Source: Sulfuritortus calidifontis (GTDB lineage Bacteria; Pseudomonadota; Gammaproteobacteria; Burkholderiales; Thiobacillaceae). From it: a stretch of 64,000 nucleotides of DNA. The notes below the pieces were generated by a model. That model was not told the DNA's origin. It saw nothing but the letters and a program-made list of their open reading frames with translations, and made no database searches. The DNA lies in assembly GCF_003967275.1 (NCBI RefSeq), contig NZ_AP018721.1, forward strand, positions 1,922,001-1,986,000. Reading direction: 5' to 3'. Position 1 is the stretch's first letter, and every line of letters starts with the position of its first letter. Shown in pieces: positions 8,696 to 17,026 of the stretch. Both the position numbers and the translations under genes were made by a program.

Positions 8696-9161
8696 TTTGC
8701 ATGCCCAACATCAACGAATAATTCCCCCCCGTCAGCTTGAACCCAAGCCGCCGCAGGAAGCTATCCAGTTTTTTCAGATCGGTGCCGCTGTTGACCCCGG
8801 CATTCAGTTCCACCGCACCGCGGTTTTCTGCCCACTTCTTGAAGGCCATGAGCAGGCGCAGGCCGGCGCCGCCCATGCGCTTTTCCGGCAGCACGTCGTA
8901 GTGGATGACGCTGGCGACCAGGCGGTTGGAAAAGAAGTGCTGCTCGACGCAGCCGATGATGCCGCCCACCGGGTTGCCCTCGCTGTCTTCGGCGACGAAG
9001 AAGCAATGGCTGCCGCGCGGGTTTTCCACCACGGCGCGCAGGTTGAGCGCCACGCGTTCGGCGTTGTAGTCGTAGACGCGAAAACGGGTCAGCTCGTGAA
9101 AGCGCCGGCCCATCTCCACGAAGATGGGCACGTCGTCGAGGATGGCATTGCGGATTTTCAT
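8688..9161 (-). CDS. GNAT-family N-acetyltransferase
   Basis: The 157-residue cytoplasmic protein has a GNAT fold: an N-terminal MKIRNAILDDVPIFVEM segment, the strand FFVAEDSEGNPVGGIIGCV, and an acetyl-CoA-binding motif region around PEKRMGGAGLRLLMAFKKWA. The substrate is unknown. Its ATG overlaps the stop of the upstream ABC exporter remnant by four bases (ATGA), so the two were built as one unit. The association suggests modification of an exported product or adhesin, which is inference. Confidence 0.8.
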   Translation of the reverse strand: MKIRNAILDDVPIFVEMGRRFHELTRFRVYDYNAERVALNLRAVVENPRGSHCFFVAEDSEGNPVGGIIGCVEQHFFSNRLVASVIHYDVLPEKRMGGAGLRLLMAFKKWAENRGAVELNAGVNSGTDLKKLDSFLRRLGFKLTGGNYSLMLGMQNG

Positions 9162-10516
9162 AGCTCGGTCTGCCGCCTTTCGTTCGGTTCGACCTTGTCG
9201 CCCTGCACCACGGAAAGCCTTTCGCCGCCGATGCGCACCACTTCGTCGACCTGCAGGTTCTTGGGCAGGGCGTGGGTAATGAACAGCATGGTGGCCTTGC
9301 CGCGCAACTGGTTGATGGTGGTGGCGAAGTGCTCGGCGGTTTGCGGGTCGAGGTTGCTGGTGGCTTCGTCGAAGATGAGGATCTTGGGCCGCTTGAGCAG
9401 GGCACGGGCGATGGCCAGGCGCTGGCGCTGGCCGCCGGACAGGCCCGAGCCGCGCTCGCCGATTTCGGTTTGGTAGCCGTTGGGCAGCTTTTCCAGCACG
9501 TCGTGTATCTCGGCCATTTTGCAGGCCTGCACGATGTGCTCGAAGGTGGCATGCGGGTTGGCCGCCTGCAGATTGTCGTAGATGGTGCCGGAGAAGAGCA
9601 CGGTTTCTTGCGGCACCACGCCGAAGTAGTGGCGCAGCTCGTTGGCGGAAAGGTTCTGGATGTCGGTGCCGTCGATCTTGATGCGGCCGTCGCTGGGCTG
9701 GTAGAAGCCTTGCAGCAGCTTGGCCAGGGTGCTCTTGCCCGAACCGGACGGCCCCATGATCGCAACCACGCTGCCGGGTTGCACGCTGAAGCCAAAGTCG
9801 CGGTAGAGATAGGGCAGCTTTTCGTTGTGGCGGAAGGCCAGGCCCTCGATCTCGATCAGGCCGTGGCCTTCGCGCAGACGGGCGGGCAATAGCGAATAGG
9901 GCTCGGTGGGGGCGTTCATCACGTCGCCCAGGCGCTTGACCGACAGGCTGGCCTGCTGGAACTGCTGCCACAGGCCAACCAGCCGCATCACCGGCTGGGA
10001 GAGCTTGCCGGCGAACATCTGGAAGGCGACCAGCATGCCGATGGTGAAGTCGGTGCTGGTCATCACCGTATAGGCCCCCACCACCAAGACCAGCAGGGTC
10101 ATCATCTGCTCCAGGCTGCCGGCCGCGGTGTTGTAGGTGTTGGACAGTTGCTTGGTCTTGAAGGTGGCGTGCAGGTAGTCGGCCAGGTAGTTGGAGAAGC
10201 GGGCGCGGATTTGCGGCTCCATTTGCAGGCTCTTCACCGTCTCGATGCCGCTGATGTATTCGGTCATGAAGGCCTGGTTGCGGGCGCCCAGCATGAATTG
10301 CTCGTTGAGTTGCTTTTGAAATAGAGGCGCAGTGAAGAAGCTGATGAGCGCGACCACGCCGAGAATGGCCAGAACGATCAGCGTAAGCATGACGCTGTAA
10401 TAGAACATGATGCCCACGAAGATCAGCAGGAAGGGCAGATCAAGGATCAGGGTGACGGCAGCGCTGGCGACGAACCCGCGGATAGTCTCGACGCCGCGCA
10501 GGCGCGATCCACTGCT
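9158..10516 (-). pseudogene. 5'-truncated HlyB-type ABC exporter (type I secretion)
   Basis: The frame is intact from 10516 to the stop but begins in mid-protein: GSRLRGVETIRGF corresponds to the loop before the transmembrane helices of HlyB/LapB-type exporters. Two in-frame stops (10517-10522) and AT-rich DNA lie directly upstream. The peptidase-like N-terminal domain and first helices, about 250 residues, are therefore missing. The remaining helices and the ATPase domain look sound: Walker A GPSGSGKST, signature LSGGQRQRLAIARA, Walker B ILIFDEATSNLD, and a switch His in FITHA. A start at 10417 or 10408 could yield a shortened protein, but export activity is doubtful. Confidence 0.8.
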
Positions 10517-10750
10517 TTATCAGCATTACTTGCTATCCCACCGAATTATGGCTTGTCGTTATCGGGGAGATATTGCGAGGGAACCACCGGCCCCTACTGT
10601 CTCCCTTTTAACGCTTCTTTTTTATTATTTTCTCACAACATTCACGACGGCTGTGAGTCACAAAATTAATATAAAGACCTTCAGGTGTAAATTAAGGGTA
10701 ATCCCAGATATGGCTGATAAACGGGTTTGCCGCCCTGCCAAATCGCCGGT
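10517..10750. other. AT-rich junction between the accessory stretch and yacG
   Basis: From about 10510 the composition falls sharply, with runs such as TTTTTTATTATTTT near 10618-10632, until GC-rich DNA returns at about 10720. A 115-codon rightward frame crosses it but starts inside the exporter remnant in antisense and has no family features. I see no gene here. It marks a rearrangement breakpoint. Confidence 0.55.
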
Positions 10751-10954
10751 TTAGGCCGCCCCTTCGCCGCCGGCATTGTTCTCCCCGCTCAGGGGCTCGT
10801 CCTCGGCCGGCACGCGGTATTTCTCGGTGGCCCACTCGCCCAGGTCGATGAGCTTGCAGCGCTCGGAGCAGAAGGGCTTGAAGGGGTTTTCCGGCCGCCA
10901 TTCGACGGGCTTGCCGCAGGTGGGGCAGGTGACGGTGCGGTATTTTTGGGTCAT
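10751..10954 (-). CDS. yacG: YacG, zinc-containing DNA gyrase inhibitor
   Basis: This 67-residue protein has the four-cysteine zinc site of Yac[11 protein letters not shown], then [18 protein letters not shown]. In E. coli the family binds GyrB and blocks DNA binding by gyrase. The C-terminal acidic tail is also typical. The ATG at 10954 is chosen over a TTG twelve bases earlier. The gene stands between erpA and the accessory stretch. Confidence 0.88.
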   Translation of the reverse strand: MTQKYRTVTCPTCGKPVEWRPENPFKPFCSERCKLIDLGEWATEKYRVPAEDEPLSGENNAGGEGAA

Positions 10955-10973
10955 GGTGTTTATCAAATAAGAA

Positions 10974-10991
10974 AGGCGGCTTGCGCCGCCT
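10974..10991 (-). terminator. Rho-independent terminator after erpA
   Basis: Arms AGGCGGC (10974-10980) and GCCGCCT (10985-10991) make a 7-bp stem with a 4-base loop. On the minus strand the hairpin is followed by TTTCTTATTT, placing it downstream of erpA and upstream of yacG. Confidence 0.7.
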
Positions 10992-10992
10992 C

Positions 10993-11030
10993 TCCCTCAC
11001 CCCTGCCCTCTCCCCAAGGGAGAGGGGGTA
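10993..11030. repeat. C-rich palindromic intergenic repeat, copy 1
   Basis: CCCTCACCCCTGCC leads into CCCTCTCCC-CAA-GGGAGAGGG (11006-11026). The same CCCTCACCCC lead-in and CCCTCTCCC stem recur at 30676-30760. It is a dispersed palindrome lying between erpA and its terminator. Confidence 0.6.
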
Positions 11031-11038
11031 TGTGTGGC

Positions 11039-11386
11039 TTAGGCCGAGAAGGAAGAGCCGCAACCGCAGGTGGAGACGGCGTTGGGGTTCTTGATGACGA
11101 ACTGGGCGCCTTCCAGGCCCTCGCTGTAGTCGATCTCGGCGCCGACCATGTATTGCAGACTCATCGGGTCGATCAGCAGGGTGACGCCGTTCTTCTGCAT
11201 CACGGTGTCGTCTTCGTTCTGCACTTCGTCGAAGGTGAAGCCGTATTGGAAACCGGAGCAGCCGCCGCCGGTGACGAAGACGCGCAGTTTCAGGTCGGGG
11301 TTGCCTTCTTCCTCGATCAGCGATTTCACCTTGTTGGCGGCGCTGTCGGTGAAGACCATGGGGCTCATTTCGGTCGCGGCATTCAT
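11039..11386 (-). CDS. erpA: ErpA, A-type iron-sulfur cluster carrier
   Basis: The 115-residue protein has the three conserved cysteines of A-type carriers, one in [13 protein letters not shown] and two in the C-terminal STCGCGSSF. It holds and delivers Fe-S clusters to apoproteins. The extended N-terminus and overall sequence fit ErpA better than IscA, and no isc operon surrounds it. ATAGGAG precedes the ATG at 11386; the open frame runs further upstream without a signal. A promoter with a -35 TTGACG lies 34-62 bases upstream. Confidence 0.9.
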   Translation of the reverse strand: MNAATEMSPMVFTDSAANKVKSLIEEEGNPDLKLRVFVTGGGCSGFQYGFTFDEVQNEDDTVMQKNGVTLLIDPMSLQYMVGAEIDYSEGLEGAQFVIKNPNAVSTCGCGSSFSA

Positions 11387-11419
11387 CGCGCTACTCCTAT
11401 AAAAAAGTTCAGCTTGGGC

Positions 11420-11448
11420 ATTATTGGGGCCGGAAAAGTTCCCGTCAA
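11420..11448 (-). promoter_or_regulatory. Sigma-70-type promoter of erpA
   Basis: On the minus strand TTGACG (11448-11443) and AATAAT (11425-11420) are separated by 17 bases. Transcription would start about 25-30 bases before the erpA ATG. Confidence 0.6.
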
Positions 11449-11482
11449 CCATGCCCGGAATATGGGTTCATCCGCCCAAACT

Positions 11483-12511
11483 TCAAGGCGAAACGGCGAT
11501 TTGGGTCAAGCCCATCTGCTCCGGCAGGTCGAACAGGAGGTTCATGTTCTGCACGGCCTGGCCGGCGGCGCCCTTGACCAGGTTGTCGATCACCGAGAGC
11601 ACGACCACGGTGTCGCCGCCCTGCGGGCGGTGCACGGCGATGCGGCAGGTGTTGATCGCGCGCACCGAGCGGGTCTCGGGGTGCGACTTGGGCGGCATGA
11701 CGTCGACGAAGTACTCGCCGGCGTAACGCTTCTCATACAGAGCCTGCAGGTCGACGTCTTTTTTCAGCTTGCCATAGAGCGTGGCGTGGATGCCGCGGAT
11801 CATGGGCGTGAGGTGGGGCACGAAGGTGAGGCCGACGTCATGGCCGGCCATGCGGGCGAGCCCCTGGCGGATCTCCGGCAGGTGACGGTGGCCGGCCACG
11901 GCATAGGCCTTGAAGCTGTCGGTGGCCTCGGCATAGAGGATGTGGGTCTCGGCCTTGCGCCCGGCGCCGGAGACACCGGACTTGCAGTCGGCCACCAGAC
12001 CGCTAGTGTCGATGACGCCGGCCTCGACCAGGGGCAGGAAACCCAGCTGCACAGCGGTGGGGTAACAGCCGGGGTTGGCGATCAGGCGGGCCTGCTTGAT
12101 GGCCGCGCGGTTGATCTCGGGCAGGCCATAGACGGCCTCGGCCACCAGTTCGGGACAGGCGTGCTCCATGCCGTACCACTTGGACCACTCGGCCACGTCC
12201 TTGATCCGGAAGTCGGCGGCCAGGTCGATGACCTTGACCCCGGCCTCGAGCAACTCGCGGGTCTGCTGCATGGCGATGCCGTTGGGCGTGGCGAAAAAGA
12301 CCACGTCGCACGACTTCAGCGGCGCCTCTTCCGGCGTGGTGAAGGCCAGGCTCACCCGGCCGCGCAACGACGGGAACATCTCGGCCACCGGCATGCCGGC
12401 CTCCTTGCGCGAGGTGATGGCCGCCAGCTCGACCTCGGGGTGCTGGGCCAACAAGCGGAGCAGCTCCACGCCCGTGTAGCCGGTGCCGCCGACGATGCCT
12501 GCCTTGATCAT
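11483..12511 (-). CDS. argC: N-acetyl-gamma-glutamyl-phosphate reductase
   Basis: ArgC reduces N-acetylglutamyl phosphate to the semialdehyde with NADPH, the third step of arginine synthesis. The 342-residue protein has the N-terminal Rossmann motif [18 protein letters not shown] and the catalytic cysteine in [14 protein letters not shown], both typical. ATG 12511 (MIKAGIVGG) is chosen because it gives the family N-terminus; ten more codons lie upstream. It stands alone, separated from rpsI by a repeat element and a terminator. Confidence 0.96.
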   Translation of the reverse strand: MIKAGIVGGTGYTGVELLRLLAQHPEVELAAITSRKEAGMPVAEMFPSLRGRVSLAFTTPEEAPLKSCDVVFFATPNGIAMQQTRELLEAGVKVIDLAADFRIKDVAEWSKWYGMEHACPELVAEAVYGLPEINRAAIKQARLIANPGCYPTAVQLGFLPLVEAGVIDTSGLVADCKSGVSGAGRKAETHILYAEATDSFKAYAVAGHRHLPEIRQGLARMAGHDVGLTFVPHLTPMIRGIHATLYGKLKKDVDLQALYEKRYAGEYFVDVMPPKSHPETRSVRAINTCRIAVHRPQGGDTVVVLSVIDNLVKGAAGQAVQNMNLLFDLPEQMGLTQIAVSP

Positions 12512-12546
12512 GTGTCTACCTTTCCAATATCGCAGATTCACTATGT

Positions 12547-12684
12547 CGTCATTCCCGGAGCGTGGTTGTTGCTGCTTTAGCGGCTTACAACCACGGCCTG
12601 CCCCTAGCGGGTGCGAAAGCGAGAATCCAGTTATTTTCTCTGGATTCCCGATCAGCGGCGCTGCGCACCGCGCCGGGAATGACG
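12547..12684. repeat. MITE-like element with 12-bp terminal inverted repeats
   Basis: CGTCATTCCCGG (12547-12558) and CCGGGAATGACG (12673-12684) are perfect inverted ends of a 138-bp segment without a gene. Inside are two hairpins, one with arms GTGGTTGT and ACAACCAC and one with GAATCCAG and CTGGATTC. It is related in its CATTCCCG ends to the element at 29091-29167. Confidence 0.65.
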
Positions 12685-12709
12685 GATTAGGATGATACCC
12701 CCCGGAAAT

Positions 12710-12740
12710 GCAAAAAGCCGCCCATGAGGCGGCTTTTTGC
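12710..12740 (-). terminator. Terminator after rplM-rpsI
   Basis: Arms GCAAAAAGCCGCC (12710-12722) and GGCGGCTTTTTGC (12728-12740) pair perfectly over 13 bp with a 5-base loop. The T-run on the minus strand follows the GC core, directly after rpsI. Confidence 0.9.
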
Positions 12741-12753
12741 GGGATACAGCCGA

Positions 12754-13146
12754 TTAGCGCTTGGAGAACTGCTTGCGCCGGCGGGCCTTGTGCAGACCGA
12801 CCTTCTTACGCTCGACCTCACGGGCGTCGCGGGTGACCAGACCGGCATGCTTGAGCGCGGTCTTCAGGCTGGGGTCGAATTCGATCAGGGCGCGGGTGAT
12901 GCCGTGGCGCACCGCACCGGCCTGGCCGGACTCGCCGCCGCCGGCGACGTTGACCATGATGTCGAAGGTGCCTTCCTTCTCGGTCAGCACCAGGGGCTGG
13001 CGCACGACCATGCGGCCGGTTTCGCGGGCGAAGTACTGGTCGACAGGCTTGCCGTTGACGACGATCTGGCCCTTGCCAGCCTTGATGAAGACGCGAGCGA
13101 CGGAGCTCTTGCGACGCCCAGTGCCGTAGTAGTAGTCACCGATCAT
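12754..13146 (-). CDS. rpsI: 30S ribosomal protein S9
   Basis: The 130-residue protein matches S9 along its length: [16 protein letters not shown] at the start, [19 protein letters not shown] in the middle and the basic tail [17 protein letters not shown] that reaches the ribosomal P site. It follows rplM after ten bases in the usual rplM-rpsI operon and is closed by a strong terminator. Confidence 0.98.
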   Translation of the reverse strand: MIGDYYYGTGRRKSSVARVFIKAGKGQIVVNGKPVDQYFARETGRMVVRQPLVLTEKEGTFDIMVNVAGGGESGQAGAVRHGITRALIEFDPSLKTALKHAGLVTRDAREVERKKVGLHKARRRKQFSKR

Positions 13147-13156
13147 GACTTAATCC

Positions 13157-13585
13157 TTAAATTTCCAGAGCCTTGGGCTGCTGGGCGGCATGGGGATGCT
13201 CGCCGCCGGCATAGACCTTCAGCTTCTTGATCATGGCGTAGCCCAGCGGGCCCTTGGGCAGCATGCCCTTCACGGCCTTCTCCAGGGCACGGCCGGGATG
13301 CTTGGCCTGCATGTCCTTGAAGTTGGTCTCGTACAGGCCACCGGGGTAACCGGAGTGGCGGTAATACATCTTGTCCAGGGCCTTGTTACCGGTCACGCGG
13401 ATCTTGTCGGCATTGACCACGACGATGAAGTCGCCGGTGTCCACGTGCGGGGTGTAAATGGCCTTGTGCTTGCCGCGCAGACGACGGGCGATCTCGCTCG
13501 CCAGGCGACCGAGCACCTTGTCGTTGGCGTCCACGACGTACCAGTCGTGCACGACTTCGAGCGGCTTGGCAGAAAAGGTTTTCAT
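13157..13585 (-). CDS. rplM: 50S ribosomal protein L13
   Basis: Start at ATG 13585 gives MKTFSAKP and 142 residues, the same length as E. coli L13. Conserved segments include [36 protein letters not shown] and [22 protein letters not shown]. It is an early-assembling protein of the large subunit and the first gene of the operon. A TTGACA/TACAAT promoter lies 36-65 bases upstream. Confidence 0.98.
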   Translation of the reverse strand: MKTFSAKPLEVVHDWYVVDANDKVLGRLASEIARRLRGKHKAIYTPHVDTGDFIVVVNADKIRVTGNKALDKMYYRHSGYPGGLYETNFKDMQAKHPGRALEKAVKGMLPKGPLGYAMIKKLKVYAGGEHPHAAQQPKALEI

Positions 13586-13620
13586 GTTGTTTTCCAAGGG
13601 TCAAACGCGGAAAGACGCGG

Positions 13621-13650
13621 ATTGTATTCAATATTTCAAAGCCCTGTCAA
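13621..13650 (-). promoter_or_regulatory. Promoter of rplM-rpsI
   Basis: On the minus strand a consensus -35 TTGACA (13650-13645) is followed after 18 bases by TACAAT (13626-13621). This near-consensus pair fits strong ribosomal-protein expression. Confidence 0.8.
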
Positions 13651-13682
13651 ACCCGATTTACCTATGGGGCAATACCCGGATA

Positions 13683-14435
13683 ATGCCGGGCATGGATACC
13701 GCCTGGCTGGTCACCAACCTGATCGCGGGGCTGCTGCTGCCCCCGCTCAACCTGCTGCTCCTGGCGGCGGCCGGCTTTTGGCTGGCCCGGCGCCGGCCCC
13801 GCCTGGGCCGCGGCCTGATGCTGGCGGCCTTCGCCGGCCTCTGGCTGCTGGCCACGCCCTGGGTCGGCGACCGGCTGCTGGCGGCCTTGCAGACACCGTA
13901 TCAGCCGATCCGGGGCGACGAGGCCGAGGCCATCGTCATCCTGGGCGGCGGCAGCGACCCTGCCCCGGAATACGGCGGCGACCGGCCCAGCCAGGCCACG
14001 CTGGAGCGGCTTCGTTATGGTGCTCACCTGGCCCGGCAGACCGGCAAGCCCCTCCTGGTCACCGGCGGCGCGCCCAAGGGCGGCCGGCCTGAGGCCGGGA
14101 TCATGGCCGAGGCGCTGGCTGCCGATTTCGGCCTGCCCGGCGCCTGGGTCGAGGGCCGCTCGCGCAACACCCGGGAAAATGCCGAATACTCGGCCGAATT
14201 GCTGGAAAAGGCCGGCATCCGCCGCATCTATCTGGTCAGCCAGGCCTGGCACCTGCCGCGCGCCGTGCCGGTGTTCGAACGGGCCGGCCTGACGGTGGTG
14301 CCGGCCGGCACCGGCTATGCCGGGCTGGAGCTGAGCACCCCGCTGGATTTCCTGCCCGATATCCGCGGTCTGAAGAACAGCTACATCGCCCTGCACGAGG
14401 CCATCGGCCTCGTCTGGTACCGCATACGAAACTGA
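13683..14435 (+). CDS. YdcF/ElyC-like DUF218 membrane protein
   Basis: The protein of about 250 residues starts with two hydrophobic segments (LIAGLLLPPLNLLLLAAAGF and GLMLAAFAGLWLLATPW). A DUF218 domain follows, with AIVILGGGS, the GRSRNTRENAEYSAELL motif and LVSQAWHLPRAVPVFERAG. Family members such as ElyC act in cell-envelope maintenance, possibly on lipid carriers; the exact activity is not established. ATG 13692 is an equally likely start. The OsmC gene follows after ten bases. Confidence 0.8.
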   Translation: MPGMDTAWLVTNLIAGLLLPPLNLLLLAAAGFWLARRRPRLGRGLMLAAFAGLWLLATPWVGDRLLAALQTPYQPIRGDEAEAIVILGGGSDPAPEYGGDRPSQATLERLRYGAHLARQTGKPLLVTGGAPKGGRPEAGIMAEALAADFGLPGAWVEGRSRNTRENAEYSAELLEKAGIRRIYLVSQAWHLPRAVPVFERAGLTVVPAGTGYAGLELSTPLDFLPDIRGLKNSYIALHEAIGLVWYRIRN

Positions 14436-14445
14436 AGGAGAGCAC

Positions 14446-14880
14446 ATGAAAACCCGCGTGAAATGGATCGAAGACGTCTGCTTCATGGGCGAGACCGGCA
14501 GCGGCCACGCCGTGGTGATGGACGGCGCGCCCGACATCGGCGGCCGCAACCTGGGCCCGCGGCCGATGGAGATGCTGCTCCTGGGCGCCGGCGGCTGCAC
14601 CTCGGTCGACGTGGTGATGATCCTGAAGAAGAGCCGGCAGGACGTGACCGGCTGCGAGGTGGTGCTCCAGGCCGACCGCGCCGACGATCACCCCAAGGTG
14701 TTCACCCGGATCAACATGCACTTCATCGTGCGCGGCCGCAATCTCAAGGCCGAAACGGTGGAACGGGCGATCAAGCTGTCGGCGGAGAAATACTGCTCGG
14801 CCACCATCATGCTGGCGAAGACCGCCGAGGTGACCCACGACTTCGAAATCGTCGAGGAAGGCGCGGCTCAGGCCGAATAG
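14446..14880 (+). CDS. OsmC family protein (YhfA-like)
   Basis: The 144-residue protein has the OsmC/Ohr fold, with the first active-site cysteine in GAGGCTSVDVVMIL and the second in AEKYCSATIMLAK. The family reduces organic peroxides with a Cys pair; the YhfA subgroup is less well characterised. AAGGAG precedes the ATG. It forms a pair with the YdcF-like gene, and its last 13 bases overlap the end of the convergent gene on the other strand. Confidence 0.85.
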   Translation: MKTRVKWIEDVCFMGETGSGHAVVMDGAPDIGGRNLGPRPMEMLLLGAGGCTSVDVVMILKKSRQDVTGCEVVLQADRADDHPKVFTRINMHFIVRGRNLKAETVERAIKLSAEKYCSATIMLAKTAEVTHDFEIVEEGAAQAE

Positions 14881-15179
14881 AGCTGCACGGCGTAGCCGCT
14901 GCCGCCGGCCGCCACCCGCAGCAGGCGGTCGATGTTGGCGTGCTTGCCGGGATGGACGCGGGCGTCCTCCGTGTGCTCGGCATACAAAACCAAGCCCTCC
15001 TCCGCCGCGGCGGCATTGATCTCGCCGTACTTGGCCGCCAGATAGGCATAGACCCGCACCGAGCCGGCGCTGCCCGGCTTGTTCTCAATCACTTCCTTGA
15101 TGCCGCTGGGTGCGGTCAGCTCGATTCGCGCCAGATGATCGGCGGAAGGCAGCGCTGCCAGGTTTTCTGCGAAGGCCAT
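14868..15179 (-). CDS. DUF2322-like small protein
   Basis: The 103-residue cytoplasmic protein resembles, from memory, the DUF2322 family common in betaproteobacteria, with a central ENKPGSAGSVRVYAYLAAKY and an EGLVLYAEHTEDARVHPGKH motif. No function is known. It starts two bases after the coq7 stop, so it is probably co-transcribed with coq7, and it ends by overlapping the convergent osmC gene. Confidence 0.7.
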   Translation of the reverse strand: MAFAENLAALPSADHLARIELTAPSGIKEVIENKPGSAGSVRVYAYLAAKYGEINAAAAEEGLVLYAEHTEDARVHPGKHANIDRLLRVAAGGSGYAVQLYSA

Positions 15180-15181
15180 GG

Positions 15182-15811
15182 TCAAACTCGGTATGCGGTG
15201 TGGGTGAGAATCTTGGATGTCGCCCGCATCGCCAGCTTCACCGGCAGCGGCAGCGGCGCGCCGCCGTGGGCGATGGCGGTCTCGGCGTGCTTCACCTCGT
15301 CCGCCTTCATCTGCTCGACGATGGCCCGGCTCTTGGCATCCTGTTCGGGCAGTTTCTCCAGATGGCCATTGAGGTGGCCCTCGACCTGGCGCTCGGTCTC
15401 GGCCAGAAAGCCCAGGTTCCACTTGTCGCCCAGGGCACCGGCGATGGCGCCGAGGGTGAAGGAGCCGGCATACCAGAGCGGATTGAGCAGGCTCTTGCGG
15501 CTGCCCAGCTCCTCCAGCCGGCGCTCGCACCAGGCCAGATGTTCGGTCTCCTCCTCGCTCGCCGCCTGCAGGGCCTGTTGCACCTCGGGGTCGCGCGCGG
15601 TCAGGGCCTGGCCCTGATACAGCGCCTGGGCACACACCTCGCCGCTGTGGTTGACCCGCATCAGACCCGCGGCGTGACGCTTCTCGGCCTCGCTCAGTTC
15701 GGCCTCGGGCACATTGGCATCGGGATGCGGCCGGCGGCTGTGGGCCGGGGCGAAGACCGTGCGCAGGGCCTTGTCGAACTGGATGATGAGATTGTCTGGA
15801 ATCGGCAACAT
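15182..15811 (-). CDS. coq7: Coq7-type demethoxyubiquinone hydroxylase
   Basis: This 209-residue di-iron carboxylate protein has two EXXH-type ligand motifs ([14 protein letters not shown] and [10 protein letters not shown]) and the [19 protein letters not shown] helix typical of Coq7/Cat5. It hydroxylates 2-polyprenyl-3-methyl-6-methoxy-1,4-benzoquinone at C5 in aerobic ubiquinone synthesis. Many betaproteobacteria use this enzyme in place of the flavoprotein UbiF. Confidence 0.93.
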   Translation of the reverse strand: MLPIPDNLIIQFDKALRTVFAPAHSRRPHPDANVPEAELSEAEKRHAAGLMRVNHSGEVCAQALYQGQALTARDPEVQQALQAASEEETEHLAWCERRLEELGSRKSLLNPLWYAGSFTLGAIAGALGDKWNLGFLAETERQVEGHLNGHLEKLPEQDAKSRAIVEQMKADEVKHAETAIAHGGAPLPLPVKLAMRATSKILTHTAYRV

Positions 15812-15874
15812 GGTGGCACCTCAATTTGCGCGTTATGCGGCACCGCAAGGTGTCCGCATCAACGCGTGAATCAA

Positions 15875-16435
15875 TTATACGGCGTCGGGCTCGTCGTCGC
15901 CCAAGCCAGTCGGCAGGCCGTCGATACTCAGGCGGTTCTTCTGCCGGCGGTATTCGCGCATGCCCGCCGCGCCCTTCTTCCGGGCCCATTCCAACAACTG
16001 GTCGCGCTCGCCGGCATAGACGAACAGCGGCACGCCGGCACCGCAGGAAGTCTGCACCGAATCGACGTGGAGCAGGATGATCTGGCGCATGCCGGGGAAA
16101 TCGGGAAACGACGCCTTCAGTCCGGCCCAGGCCGGCAGCTCGGGCCGCACGATCTCGCCCTGGCCATACAGGCGCAGGATCAGGGGCTCGCCCTCGAAGG
16201 CGCAGAACATCAAGGTCAAGCGGCCGTTCTCGCGGATGTGCGCCGCGGTCTCGGCGCCGCTGCCGGAAAGATCGAGATAGGCCACCTGCTTCGGCCCCAG
16301 CACGCGCAGGCTGTCCAGGCCCTTGGGCGAGACATTGACCCGGCCGGCATGCGGCGCCGTGGCGACGAAAAAAATCTTCTGCCGCGCGATGAATCCGGTC
16401 AGCTCCGGTGTCAGTTGTTCGTAGAACTTCGCCAC
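15875..16435 (-). CDS. Pyridoxamine 5'-phosphate oxidase-like flavin-binding protein
   Basis: The 186-residue protein has the split-barrel FMN-binding fold of the PNPOx-like family: KIFFVATAPHAGRVNVSPKG, the strand VAYLDLSGSGAETAAHI and RLTLMFCAFEGEPLILRLYG. The C-terminal part (about residues 125-186) has one Cys in QTSCGAGVPLF. True PdxH motifs are not obvious, so it is a general family member of unknown substrate. It starts ten bases after the stop of the LON-domain gene. Confidence 0.78.
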   Translation of the reverse strand: MAKFYEQLTPELTGFIARQKIFFVATAPHAGRVNVSPKGLDSLRVLGPKQVAYLDLSGSGAETAAHIRENGRLTLMFCAFEGEPLILRLYGQGEIVRPELPAWAGLKASFPDFPGMRQIILLHVDSVQTSCGAGVPLFVYAGERDQLLEWARKKGAAGMREYRRQKNRLSIDGLPTGLGDDEPDAV

Positions 16436-16444
16436 GCCGCCCCT

Positions 16445-17026
16445 CTAGCCCTCTTCGCTCCAGCCCTGCTCGCGCACGAACTCGACGATGATCTCCAGCC
16501 GGCGCACCGGGTCGTCGAGTTCGAGCAGGGCCTGGCGCGCCGGCATCTCGAACGGCAGCAGTTCGACCAGGCGATGGCCGACCCAGGCCACCTCGTCGCG
16601 TACCGGATGCAGGCCGAACTTGGGCAGCTCCTCGGCCAGGCGTTGCAGCAGACGCAGACAGGGCGCGCAGTGCACGGGCACCGGCGCGGTCGATTCCGGC
16701 GGCTTGAGCTCGACTTCGCCGATCAGCAGGCGGTTGGGGCCGGCCCGGGTCGAAAGGATGCGATAGCGGCCGCCGCCCTCGACCTCGATCTCGAACACGC
16801 CGGGCGTGTTCATGTCGGCCGTGCGGATATGGGCCAAGGTGCCGACCGGCTCGGGCTGGGCCAGTTCGCCCACCTCGGCGCCGGACTGGATGAGGCAGAT
16901 GCCGAAGGGCTCGCCGCTGCGCAGGCAGGCGCTGACCAGATCGAGATAGCGCGGCTCGAACACCTTGAGCCGCAGACGGCCGCCGGGCAGCAACACGGTG
17001 TTGAGCGGGAACAGCGGCAGTTCCAT
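16445..17026 (-). CDS. LON substrate-binding domain protein
   Basis: The 193-residue protein consists of the N-terminal substrate-recognition domain of Lon protease alone: MELPLFPLNTVLLPGG, LKVFEPRYLDLV, FGICLI and VGTLAHI. It lacks the ATPase and protease domains. Free-standing members are common in proteobacteria and may bind misfolded proteins. Its ATG shares one base with the ubiX stop (TGATG), so translation is probably coupled. Confidence 0.85.
   Translation of the reverse strand: MELPLFPLNTVLLPGGRLRLKVFEPRYLDLVSACLRSGEPFGICLIQSGAEVGELAQPEPVGTLAHIRTADMNTPGVFEIEVEGGGRYRILSTRAGPNRLLIGEVELKPPESTAPVPVHCAPCLRLLQRLAEELPKFGLHPVRDEVAWVGHRLVELLPFEMPARQALLELDDPVRRLEIIVEFVREQGWSEEG

Noticed and set aside
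10407-10754. A 115-codon rightward frame through the AT-rich junction
   Set aside because: It starts in antisense of the exporter remnant, changes composition in the middle and has no family features.
10727-12580. A 617-codon rightward open frame
   Set aside because: It runs antisense through yacG, erpA and argC, which are all clear on the other strand; composition is that of a shadow frame.
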